Origin: Catellatospora tritici
Lineage (GTDB): Bacteria; Actinomycetota; Actinomycetes; Mycobacteriales; Micromonosporaceae
Reading direction: 5' to 3'
Assembly (NCBI RefSeq): GCF_019083965.1
Contig: NZ_JAHRCY010000040.1
Coordinates: 1 to 47,777 of the forward strand
DNA: 47,777 bases
Below, one piece after another: positions 7,944-15,597 of this stretch. Position 1 is the first letter of the stretch. Each line of letters starts with the position of its first letter. Position numbers and translations under genes: made by a program. A model generated the notes under the pieces. That model saw nothing but the letters and a program-made list of their open reading frames with translations, was not told the origin of the DNA and made no database searches.

Positions 7944-8605
7944 TCCGGGTGCTGGTGGTCGACGACGAAGCGCTGGTCCGCTCCGGCCTGCGGATGATCC
8001 TGGAGGCGGCGGGCGACATCGCCGTGGTCGCCGAGGCCCGCGACGGCGCCGAAGCCGTGGACGCCGCGCGGCGGCACCGCCCCGACGTGGTGCTGATGGA
8101 CGTCCGCATGCCCGGCACGGACGGCCTGGCCGGGGCCGCCGCCGTCGGGCAGCTGCCCGAACCACCCCGCGTCATCATGCTGACCACGTTCGACCTCGAC
8201 GAGTACGTGCACGCCGCACTGCGCGCGGGAGCGGTCGGGTTCCTGCTCAAGGACACCCCGCCGCGTGACCTCGCCGAGGCGGTGCGCACCGTCGCGGCGG
8301 GCAACGCGATGCTGTCCCCGACCGTCACCCGCCGCCTGATCAGCTCGTTCGCCCAACGTGGCCCGTCGGTGGCCGACCAGGCGCGCGCTCGGCTGGCCGT
8401 GCTCACCGACCGTGAACGCGACGTGGTACGGGCGGTGGCGCGCGGCCTGTCCAACGCGGAGATCGCCCGCGAGCTGGACATGGCCGAGGCCACGGTCAAA
8501 GCACACGTAAGCCGGGCGCTGGCCAAGCTCGGCCTGACCAACCGGGTGCAGGCCGCCATCCTGGTACACGACGCCCGGCTCGATCCCGGTCCCGACCCGC
8601 GTTAG
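7940..8605 (+). CDS. NarL/LuxR-family response regulator
   Basis: The 221-aa protein has a receiver domain with acidic pocket VVDDE (residues 7-11), phospho-acceptor Asp54 in VVLMDVRMPGTDG, switch Thr in MLTTFD and Lys in GFLLKD. A C-terminal LuxR helix-turn-helix follows (LTDRERDVVRAVARGLSNAE onward). The GTG start overlaps the kinase stop. It probably binds the 6547-6582 site and regulates the ABC operon and itself; this is inference from layout. Confidence 0.93.
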   Translation: MIRVLVVDDEALVRSGLRMILEAAGDIAVVAEARDGAEAVDAARRHRPDVVLMDVRMPGTDGLAGAAAVGQLPEPPRVIMLTTFDLDEYVHAALRAGAVGFLLKDTPPRDLAEAVRTVAAGNAMLSPTVTRRLISSFAQRGPSVADQARARLAVLTDRERDVVRAVARGLSNAEIARELDMAEATVKAHVSRALAKLGLTNRVQAAILVHDARLDPGPDPR

Positions 8606-8642
8606 ACGCGGACGAGATTTCTCGAAAGATCTCAGCCGAGGG

Positions 8643-8669
8643 TGTCGGATCGCGGCCGCGGCGTTCGTA
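8643..8669 (+). promoter_or_regulatory. Candidate ECF42-dependent promoter
   Basis: TGTCGG (8643-8648), 17 bp, then CGTA (8666-8669) resembles the TGTCGA / CGTC-like -35 and -10 elements reported for ECF42 sigma factors. It lies about 55 bp upstream of the DGPF gene that precedes the ECF42 gene, which would make the operon self-regulated. Confidence 0.4.
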
Positions 8670-8725
8670 GCAGTGGTGACAGGCCGCTCGAGGGAGCGGA
8701 CCAACGACGACAGGAGAAGGTCCCG

Positions 8726-9058
8726 ATGGCGCAGTACCTGATTTCCGTGCTCGACGACTCGACCAACACCGGCTCCGAGGAGGAGATGGCCGCGATCGAC
8801 GTCTTCAACGAGCAGCTGCGGACCGACGGCCACTGGGTCTTCGCCGGCGGCCTCGGATCGCCCAGCACGGCCACCGTCATCGACGGCAGGCACGGCGAGC
8901 CGGTGTTCACCGACGGTCCCTACCTGGAGTCGAAGGAGTACATCGCCGGCTTCTGGATCATCGACGCCCCCGACCTCGACGTGGCGCTCCGGCTCGCCGC
9001 CCAGGGGTCGAAGAGCTGCAACCGCCGGGTCGAGGTCCGGCCGTTCCTGAGCGAATGA
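8726..9058 (+). CDS. DGPF/YCII-related domain protein
   Basis: The 110-aa single-domain protein MAQYLISVLDD... contains the DGPYLESKEYIAGFWIID segment that defines the DGPF subgroup of the YCII-like (dimeric alpha/beta barrel) fold. The frame extends upstream to 8642, but the ATG at 8726 has a clear ribosome site (AGGAGAAGG) and begins the conserved domain. Its stop overlaps the next gene by 4 bases (ATGA). DGPF proteins are the standard genomic partners of ECF42 sigma factors, with an unknown biochemical role. Confidence 0.9.
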   Translation: MAQYLISVLDDSTNTGSEEEMAAIDVFNEQLRTDGHWVFAGGLGSPSTATVIDGRHGEPVFTDGPYLESKEYIAGFWIIDAPDLDVALRLAAQGSKSCNRRVEVRPFLSE

Positions 9059-10275
9059 GCGACGTCGGCGAGGTGCTCGCCCGGGTCCACCGGCAGGAGT
9101 GGGCCCGGGTGGTCGCGACCCTGGCCAGGCGCCTCGGAGACCTCGACGTCGCCGAGGAGATGGCCGCCGAGGCGTTCGCGACCGCCGTCGAGCGCTGGCC
9201 GGTCGACGGCGTCCCGCCGAATCCAGGCGCGTGGCTCACCACCACCGCCCACCGCAAGGCCATCGATCGACTCCGGCGCGAGGTCAGGCGCGACGAGAAG
9301 CACCGGGAGGCGCTGATGCTGTCCGACACGCCCGAACCGGTCGGCGCCATCGACGACGACCGGCTGCGCCTGGTCTTCACCTGCTGCCATCCCGCCCTGG
9401 CCATGGAATCCCGGGTCGCGCTGACCCTGCGCATGGTCGGCGGGCTCACCGTGCCGGAGATCGCCCACGCGTTCCTGGTCCAGGAGACCGCCTTGGCGCA
9501 GCGGATCACCCGCGCCAAGGCGAAGATCAAGACCGCGAGGATCCCCTATCGCGTACCGTCGCGTGCGGACCTGCCCGCCCGGGTCACCGGGGTGCTCGCC
9601 GTCCTTTACCTGATCTTCAACGAGGGCTATCTGGCCTCGGCTCCCGGCGAGGAGGCGGTCCGCGCCGAGCTGACCGCCGAGGCCATCCGGCTCACCCGGC
9701 TGGTCCGTGACCTGATGCCGACCGATGGCGAGGTCGCCGGACTCCTGGCCCTGATGCTCCTGACGGAGGCCCGACGGCCCGCGCGGGTATCGGCCGGCGG
9801 TGAACTCGTCACCCTCGGCGAACAGGACCGCGGCGCCTGGGACCGCGCGCTGATCGCCGAGGGCCACGCTTTGGTTCGCGCACGTCTGGCCACCGGCCAG
9901 GCGCCGGGGCGCTACCAGATCCTCGCCGCGATCAACGCCGTCCACACCGATGCCCGCGACATCCGCGACACCGACTGGTCGCAGGTCGTCGCGCTGTACG
10001 ACCAACTGGTCCGGCTGGACCCCTCACCGATCGTGCGGCTCAACCGGGCGATCGCGGTCGCCGAGCTCGACGGCCCGCAGGTCGCGCTGGCCGAGATCGA
10101 CAGTCTGCCGCTGGCGGGCTACCACGCCTACCACGCCACCCGCGCCGACCTGCTGCGTCGGCTGGGCCGCAGCGAGCAGGCGCGCGCGGCCTACGACCGG
10201 GCCCTCGAGCTGACCGGCAACACCGCCGAGACGGCGTACCTGATCCGCCGCCGCGACCAGCTGGCCGGCCCGTGA
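9055..10275 (+). CDS. ECF42-type RNA polymerase sigma factor with C-terminal extension
   Basis: The 406-aa protein has sigma2 (about 10-75, including ATLARRLGDLDVAEEMAAEA and the -10-reading helix up to LRRE) and sigma4 (about 105-160, LTLRMVGGLTVPEIAHAFL). A roughly 200-residue helical C-terminal extension (DUF6596/TPR-like, LFNEGYL-type motif at IFNEGYLASAPGEE) distinguishes ECF42 from ordinary ECF factors. No anti-sigma gene is adjacent. In this group the extension itself is thought to control activity. Translationally coupled to the DGPF gene. Target genes are unknown apart from probable self-regulation. Confidence 0.9.
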   Translation: MSDVGEVLARVHRQEWARVVATLARRLGDLDVAEEMAAEAFATAVERWPVDGVPPNPGAWLTTTAHRKAIDRLRREVRRDEKHREALMLSDTPEPVGAIDDDRLRLVFTCCHPALAMESRVALTLRMVGGLTVPEIAHAFLVQETALAQRITRAKAKIKTARIPYRVPSRADLPARVTGVLAVLYLIFNEGYLASAPGEEAVRAELTAEAIRLTRLVRDLMPTDGEVAGLLALMLLTEARRPARVSAGGELVTLGEQDRGAWDRALIAEGHALVRARLATGQAPGRYQILAAINAVHTDARDIRDTDWSQVVALYDQLVRLDPSPIVRLNRAIAVAELDGPQVALAEIDSLPLAGYHAYHATRADLLRRLGRSEQARAAYDRALELTGNTAETAYLIRRRDQLAGP

Positions 10276-10333
10276 ACCGCGCGGGCACCAGGCCCCGTCC
10301 GGCCGGGCCGCGGGCGGCCATGGCACCCGACGG

Positions 10334-10843
10334 TCACGGCTGTCGGCCGTGCAGACGGCGGTGTAGCGCACGAATCGCGTCGGCCAGCTCGGGTGCGGGG
10401 CCGTCGACCGTGACACCGGGTGCGATCTGCTGGATGGGCAGCGGCCGAACCGGCCCGGGCGGCAGGCCCATCTCCGCACGCCATGCGGTCAACTGCGCCG
10501 ATGAGCTGGCGTACACGATCCGGCCCAGGCCCACCCAGGCGTGCGCGGCAGCGCACATCGGACAGTGCTCGCCGGAGGTGTAGACGGTGGCCGCCGCCCG
10601 CGCCGCGGCAGGCAGCTGAGCGGCCGCCCAGCGCGCGATCTCGAACTCCGGGTGCCGGGTCTGGTCGCCCGACGCGACGTGGTTGTGGTCCTCGAACAGG
10701 ACGGTGCCGTCCTCGGCCACCAGCAACGACCCGAACGGCTCGTCACCGACCGACAGCGCCAGCTCCGCCAGCTCCACGCAGCGGCGCAGGTGCGCCAGGT
10801 CCGGCTCGCCGAGCACGACACCTCCGAGGTCCCGGGCGGTCAC
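10334..10843 (-). CDS. Nucleoside/base deaminase (CDA/TadA-like fold)
   Basis: The 169-aa zinc-dependent deaminase carries HPEFE (position of the catalytic H-x-E, around residue 64) and the downstream zinc motif EHCPMC (around residue 93). In the canonical PCxxC the first residue is Pro, and here it is His, but both Cys remain. The GD..FG...V core and C-terminal length resemble guanine- or cytosine-deaminase-like proteins rather than the tRNA enzyme TadA. Its GTG start abuts the stop of the lipoprotein gene, so the two form an operon, although no functional link is evident. Confidence 0.82.
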   Translation of the reverse strand: MTARDLGGVVLGEPDLAHLRRCVELAELALSVGDEPFGSLLVAEDGTVLFEDHNHVASGDQTRHPEFEIARWAAAQLPAAARAAATVYTSGEHCPMCAAAHAWVGLGRIVYASSSAQLTAWRAEMGLPPGPVRPLPIQQIAPGVTVDGPAPELADAIRALHRRLHGRQP

Positions 10844-11443
10844 TCAGCGGCTCTTGGCCAGGGCGATCTCCGCCTGCATCAGCGCCACGAGTTTGGCGAT
10901 GTTCTCCGGAGTCGCATCGTAGCCCGCGGTCGTCGCCCCGAGCACCAGCTTGCCGTCGAGCACCCCGATGCCGACGTGCGTTCCGGCGCCCTGGGTGACG
11001 CTCCCGGCGAAGACCTGCTCTCCCATGCTGGGCACGGGCACGGACGTGAAGCCGGGAACGTCACGGCTCAGCTGCACGGCTTTCTGGTAGCCCGCGGCGG
11101 CTGCGTCCGCGTCCGCGTACGCGTCCGTGGAGACCGTCACCTTCTTCGAACCGTCGTTGTTGGTGAAAGCCACGCTTCTCGTGGCCAGCGGATCACCCGA
11201 CGCCGTGGGATTCCAACCCATGTCCGCCTCCTGCGTGAGGTCGGGAAACAACGACTGGATGTCCGGTAGGGGTACCACGGCGGTACGGGGAAGCAGCGAG
11301 TTTGAAGGCGAAGGCTCGGCGACACTCGGCGACACCGCCGAGGTGGTGGGGTTCGCGCACGCGGGCAGTGCCAGGACCGCGATCGCGGCGGCCACGAATC
11401 CCGCCAGTCTCGCCCGGGTCGTCTTCTTCACCAGCGTGGTCAC
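10844..11443 (-). CDS. Putative secreted lipoprotein of unknown function
   Basis: A GTG start at 11443, with GGGGGCGG 3-4 nt upstream, gives 199 aa beginning with a lysine/arginine-charged signal peptide and a lipobox LPAC (alanine/valine-rich core AAAIAVLAL), so the mature protein is probably lipid-anchored outside the cell. The remainder has a Ser/Pro-rich tether and a compact domain with GSKKVTVSTDAYADADAAA and GVLDGKLVLGATTAG. This is similar in layout to actinobacterial lipoproteins that are often described only as hypothetical. The open frame extends to 11596, but that stretch is non-coding in character. Confidence 0.75.
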   Translation of the reverse strand: MTTLVKKTTRARLAGFVAAAIAVLALPACANPTTSAVSPSVAEPSPSNSLLPRTAVVPLPDIQSLFPDLTQEADMGWNPTASGDPLATRSVAFTNNDGSKKVTVSTDAYADADAAAAGYQKAVQLSRDVPGFTSVPVPSMGEQVFAGSVTQGAGTHVGIGVLDGKLVLGATTAGYDATPENIAKLVALMQAEIALAKSR

Positions 11444-11617
11444 ATCCGCCCCCGCATCCAAGAATCCACTCAAGCCACAGCTTGCCGACCAAGGAAATAT
11501 ATACCGCGAACTGATATGAAAATGGCTATTCGGATCAGTAGCCCTGCCTGGCGGGTGGTCCGGGCGGTGGGGCAGGATGTTCGGCGGTCCATCCACTCAC
11601 GACCGCGGGGGTTGCGC

Positions 11618-11923
11618 ATGTCCGAACTCGGGTTGGTCGACGTCGTGTCCGCACTGCGCGCGGAGCTGGCCCAGGCCGCGGCCGCCGCCACCGGCAGCGC
11701 GATCCAGTTCCCCGTCGGGCAGGTGACGCTGCAGTTCCAGGTCGGCGTCACCCGCAACGCCGAAGCCCAGGGTGGAGTCCGGTTCTGGGTGCTGGAACTG
11801 GGCAGCTCGGCAGGGGTGGCCCGCGAGTCGATCCAGACCGTCACCATCGTGCTCGACCCGCCCGTCGACCCGGACGGGCGCCCGATCCGGGTGGGTTCGT
11901 CGACGGACGAGAAGCCCGCGTGA
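11618..11923 (+). CDS. Trypco2 (trypsin-co-occurring domain 2) protein
   Basis: The 101-aa protein is a single small beta-rich domain: MSELGLVDVVSALRAELAQA, then FPVGQVTLQFQVGVTR and a strand pair around FWVLELGSSAG and IQTVTIVLDPP. This matches the Trypco2 domain, which is found next to trypsin-like or NTPase-containing conflict proteins. The ATG at 11618 starts the conserved helix; upstream codons are non-coding. Its stop overlaps the next gene by 4 bases (GTGA), so the pair is translationally coupled, and the domain most likely acts as an accessory, sensor or adaptor for the large protein. Confidence 0.82.
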   Translation: MSELGLVDVVSALRAELAQAAAAATGSAIQFPVGQVTLQFQVGVTRNAEAQGGVRFWVLELGSSAGVARESIQTVTIVLDPPVDPDGRPIRVGSSTDEKPA

Positions 11924-14900
11924 CCGGGCTCGCGGACCGTGCGGTCGAGGTCATCCACGACGCCGGTCCGGCCGCGGCCCGCCGCTGGACCTGCTCCTCC
12001 GGCCTGCTGATCGGCGCGAGGCTGGTGCTGACCGCCGCGCACGCGGTCCCGCCCGGCGGCACCGTGACCGTGCGCCGCGCCGACAAGGTCGAACTGGCCG
12101 CGACCGTGCGGCTGCGCGGCGACGAGTCCACCGCCGACCTCGCCATCGTGGAGCTGGCCGCACCGGTCGGCCAACTGCCGCCGCTGGGCTACGGCACCGT
12201 CCGCCGCGACGGCGCGGACCAGGTCCCCGGCTGCCGCGGCATCGGCTACCCCGACTTCCAGACCGTCCGCCGCGACGGCGGCCCACCGGTCCGCGACACC
12301 GCGCAGCTCGACGGCGTCATCCCCACCGCCGAGCAACGCATCGCCGACCTGCTCACTCTCCGCGTGACCAGCGCCCCACGCCCGCTGCCACCCCAGCAGG
12401 AGGCACTCGGCGCCTCACCGTGGTCCGGCGTGTCCGGCACGGTCGTCGTCACCTCGTACGAGGGCACCGACGTCGTGGTCGGGGTGGTGACCGAGCACCG
12501 GCCCCGGGCCGGTGACGGCGCCCTGACGCTCACCCCGCTGCACCACATCGACCGGCTGGCCGACGCCGCGTCCTGGTGGACGTTGCTGGGCACCGAACCG
12601 GACCTGCTGGTGCCGCTGCCGCGCGCCGCCGACCGGCCCGCCTACCTGGCCACCGTCGCCGAGGTCGCCGCCCGCACCCCCGTGCTGCTGGAGCGGGCCG
12701 CGGAGCTGGCCGAGCTGACGCGGTTCGCCACCGGCCAGACGGCCGGTACGTGCCGGTGGCTGACCGCCCCGCCGTGGGCGGGCAAGACCGCGCTGGTGGC
12801 GCACCTGGCGGCCCGACCGCCCGAAGGCGTCGACGTCGTCGCGTACCTGATGCAGCGCCGTGCCCTGGACGCCAGCGGCGAACGTTTCCGCACCGCCGTC
12901 TGCGGGCAGCTGGCGGCGCTGCTGGACGAACCCACCCCGGCCGCCGCCGACCCGGCGGCGCTGACCCAGCTGTGGAACCGCGCCGCCGACCGGGCCCGGC
13001 GGACCGGTCGACGTCTGCTGCTGATCGTCGACGGCCTCGACGAGGACCTGCGCCCGGCCGGCGAACGCAGCGTGGCGGCGCTGCTGCCGACCGGCACGGA
13101 CGCCGCCCGGGTGCTGGTGACCAGCCGTCACACGTTCGAGCTGCCCGACGACCTGGACCCCGACCATCCGCTGTGGCTGGTCACCCCGCACCCCATCGGG
13201 CAGGCTGTACCGGCCGCCCGCATCGAGCAGCGAGCCGGGCAGGAGCTGCGGGCCCTGCTCGGCGACGGCGCCACCCGACGGCTGCTGGGTCTGCTGTCGG
13301 CCGCGGGCGGCCCACTGCGTACGGCCGAACTGGCGGCGCTCGACCGCACCGACCCGTTCGAGGTTGAGACGGCGCTGCGGGAACGCGCCGGGCGGGTGCT
13401 CGACGGCACCGGCGGGGCGTGGCGCTTCGCCCACCAGACGCTGCTGGACGAGTGCCGTGACACCGTCTTCGGGCCCGAGCGGCTGGCGCCGTTCCTCGAC
13501 GCCGTCGACGAGTGGGCACGCGACTGGCAGGACCGCGCCTGGCCCGCCGCGACGCCCCACCACCTGTTGGAATACCACCCGTGGGCGCTGCTGGCGCGGG
13601 GTGAGACCGCCCGGCTGACCGCTCTGCTCACCGACCCGCGCTGGCTCGACAGCGCGCTGTCCGCGACAGGGGTCGACGCGGTGCTCACCCTGCTGCGTTC
13701 GGTCGCCGATCGGCGAGTCGCGGCGGTGCAGCGGCTGCTGGAGCTGGAGGCGCACCGCCTGCGCGCCGGTGACGGCGACCGGGCCGGGCAGCTGTGCCTG
13801 GCCGCGGTGCAGGCCGGACTGCCGCTGGGGCAGCTGGACGGCTGGGCCGAGGCGGTCGGGCGGCAGGGCCTGGGGCTGATCGCCCGGTCGGTGACTCGCG
13901 GCGTCGCGCCGGCCCTGGTACGCAGCCTGGATCCGCAGGCCGGGCAGGTGTGGACGGTCCGGTTCCTCGACGACGCCACCGTGCTGACCGGCGACGGCGA
14001 CGGGCGGCTGCTGGTGTGGAACCTGGCCGACGGACGGTTCGAACAGCTCGGCGCGCATGCCGCGGCGGTGCACGCCGCGGCGGTGTCCCCGGGCGGTGAC
14101 GCGATCGTGTCCTGCGGAAATGACCGCACCGTCCGGTTGAGCTTCCGCGACGGCAGCCCGCCGGTGCCGATCGGCGGCGCGTCGGGGCAGGTGTGGTCGG
14201 TGGCGTACGCGCCCGACGGCAAGCAGGTCGCCGCCGCCGGACGCGACCGCACCATCCGGGTCTGGGACCTGGCCGAGCCCCGCGACCTGGTCGTCGGCGA
14301 GCACACCGACCAGGTCCGCGCCCTGGCGTACACCCCGGACGGGCGGATGCTGGTCAGCGGCGGTCGCGACAGCGCGATCCGGATCTGGTATCTCGCCGAG
14401 GGGACCGGTGCGTTCCTCGGCGGCCACGACGGTTGGGTCGAGTGCCTGGCGGTGACCCCGGACGGGGCGCACGCGGTCGCCGGGTCGTACGACGGCGTGG
14501 TGCGGGTGTGGCCACTGAACGGCGGTGCGTTCCGTGACCTGGGCCGGCACGAGGCCCAGGTGTGGACGGTCGCGGTCAGCCCCGACGGGGCGTGGGTGGT
14601 CAGCGGCGGTGGCGACGGGCAGGTGCTGGCCTGGCCGTTGGCGGGCGGGCAGCCGAAGGCGCTGGGCCGCCACGACGCGCCGGTGCGCTGCGTCGCGGTC
14701 AGTCCGGACGGCCGCCATGTGCTGTCCAGCGCCGCCGAGGGGCCGGTGCGGCTGTGGGACCTGACCGCCGCCGACACCCGGGCGCACGGCGACGACACCG
14801 AACTCACGACCGTGGCGGTGAGCCCGGACGGGACGCTGGTCTTCGCCGGTCATCACGACGGCCGGGTGGTCTGCCACCAGGACGCCACGGCCCGCACGTT

Positions 14901-15585
14901 GGGCAGCCACGGCCTGCCGGTGCGGGCGCTGGCCGCCGGTGGCGCGGGCGTCGCGGGCGGCGCTGACGACGGGACGGTGCGGTGGTGGTCGGTCGATCCG
15001 GGCACACCGCCACTGACGCTGGGCGAACCCGGCGGCCCGGTGCGGGCGCTGGCGTGGGACGGCGAGGTCCTGGTCTGCGCGGATACCCAGATCAGCCGGT
15101 GGACCGGTGGCCGCCGGGTCGGCGGCGCCGACGTGGGGCCGGAGATCCTGGCGCTGGCCACGACCGGCGACGGGACCATGGTTACCGGCCACGGATCCGG
15201 CACGGTGCGCCGGATCGGCGTTGACGGCGCCGTGACGCGCCTGCGGAGCGGCGGTGCCCAGGTGTGGGCGGTGGACGCGCACGGCGAGGTCGCCGTGACC
15301 GGTGACCGGGCCGGGCAACTGCTGCTGTGGTCGCTGCGCGAGGGCACCTGCCGGGTGCTCGGCGGCCACCGCGGCACGGTGACGGGGGTCGCGCTGGCCG
15401 GGCCGGAGCTGGTCGTCAGTTCGGGCCAGGACGGCGTACGGGTGTGGGACACCGCGACGGGCCACACCGCGTACGTAGCGACCGGCCCGATCACCGCCCT
15501 GGCCGCCGCGGGTGGCACGGTCGCCACCGCGTCGCGGGAGCTCGGCCTGGCGGTGTGGCGACTGTCGACCCGGCACGCCCGGTAG
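11920..15585 (+). CDS. Trypsin-like protease / STAND-like NTPase / 14-repeat WD40 protein
   Basis: This 1221-aa cytosolic multidomain protein has no signal peptide. Residues 5-220 form a trypsin-like domain with an apparent triad His41 (LTAAHAV), Asp73 (TADLAIVEL) and Ser172 (GVSGTVV). Residues 265-450 form a P-loop NTPase with Walker A PPWAGKT (284-290; first Gly replaced) and Walker B LLLIVDGLDED (366-376), followed by a winged-helix and helical region to about 680. From 685 to the end I count 14 WD40-like repeats, enough for two seven-bladed propellers; the later ones are degenerate. Such fusions belong to the NTP-dependent conflict/signalling systems of multicellular bacteria: the propellers would sense, the NTPase switch, and the protease act. 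It ends 12 bp from the convergent DUF4132 gene. Confidence 0.88.
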   Translation: MTGLADRAVEVIHDAGPAAARRWTCSSGLLIGARLVLTAAHAVPPGGTVTVRRADKVELAATVRLRGDESTADLAIVELAAPVGQLPPLGYGTVRRDGADQVPGCRGIGYPDFQTVRRDGGPPVRDTAQLDGVIPTAEQRIADLLTLRVTSAPRPLPPQQEALGASPWSGVSGTVVVTSYEGTDVVVGVVTEHRPRAGDGALTLTPLHHIDRLADAASWWTLLGTEPDLLVPLPRAADRPAYLATVAEVAARTPVLLERAAELAELTRFATGQTAGTCRWLTAPPWAGKTALVAHLAARPPEGVDVVAYLMQRRALDASGERFRTAVCGQLAALLDEPTPAAADPAALTQLWNRAADRARRTGRRLLLIVDGLDEDLRPAGERSVAALLPTGTDAARVLVTSRHTFELPDDLDPDHPLWLVTPHPIGQAVPAARIEQRAGQELRALLGDGATRRLLGLLSAAGGPLRTAELAALDRTDPFEVETALRERAGRVLDGTGGAWRFAHQTLLDECRDTVFGPERLAPFLDAVDEWARDWQDRAWPAATPHHLLEYHPWALLARGETARLTALLTDPRWLDSALSATGVDAVLTLLRSVADRRVAAVQRLLELEAHRLRAGDGDRAGQLCLAAVQAGLPLGQLDGWAEAVGRQGLGLIARSVTRGVAPALVRSLDPQAGQVWTVRFLDDATVLTGDGDGRLLVWNLADGRFEQLGAHAAAVHAAAVSPGGDAIVSCGNDRTVRLSFRDGSPPVPIGGASGQVWSVAYAPDGKQVAAAGRDRTIRVWDLAEPRDLVVGEHTDQVRALAYTPDGRMLVSGGRDSAIRIWYLAEGTGAFLGGHDGWVECLAVTPDGAHAVAGSYDGVVRVWPLNGGAFRDLGRHEAQVWTVAVSPDGAWVVSGGGDGQVLAWPLAGGQPKALGRHDAPVRCVAVSPDGRHVLSSAAEGPVRLWDLTAADTRAHGDDTELTTVAVSPDGTLVFAGHHDGRVVCHQDATARTLGSHGLPVRALAAGGAGVAGGADDGTVRWWSVDPGTPPLTLGEPGGPVRALAWDGEVLVCADTQISRWTGGRRVGGADVGPEILALATTGDGTMVTGHGSGTVRRIGVDGAVTRLRSGGAQVWAVDAHGEVAVTGDRAGQLLLWSLREGTCRVLGGHRGTVTGVALAGPELVVSSGQDGVRVWDTATGHTAYVATGPITALAAAGGTVATASRELGLAVWRLSTRHAR

Positions 15586-15597
15586 ACCGAACAGGCG

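Noticed and set aside
6537..8165. Minus-strand 542-codon frame across the kinase/regulator genes
   Set aside because: Shadow frame; the plus strand encodes complete HisKA_3 and receiver domains.
12415..15576. Very long minus-strand open frame (about 1050 codons) opposite the WD40 gene
   Set aside because: It is a mirror frame of high-GC coding DNA: low-complexity Arg/Pro/Gly/His composition, no domains, and the plus-strand frame has clear motifs.
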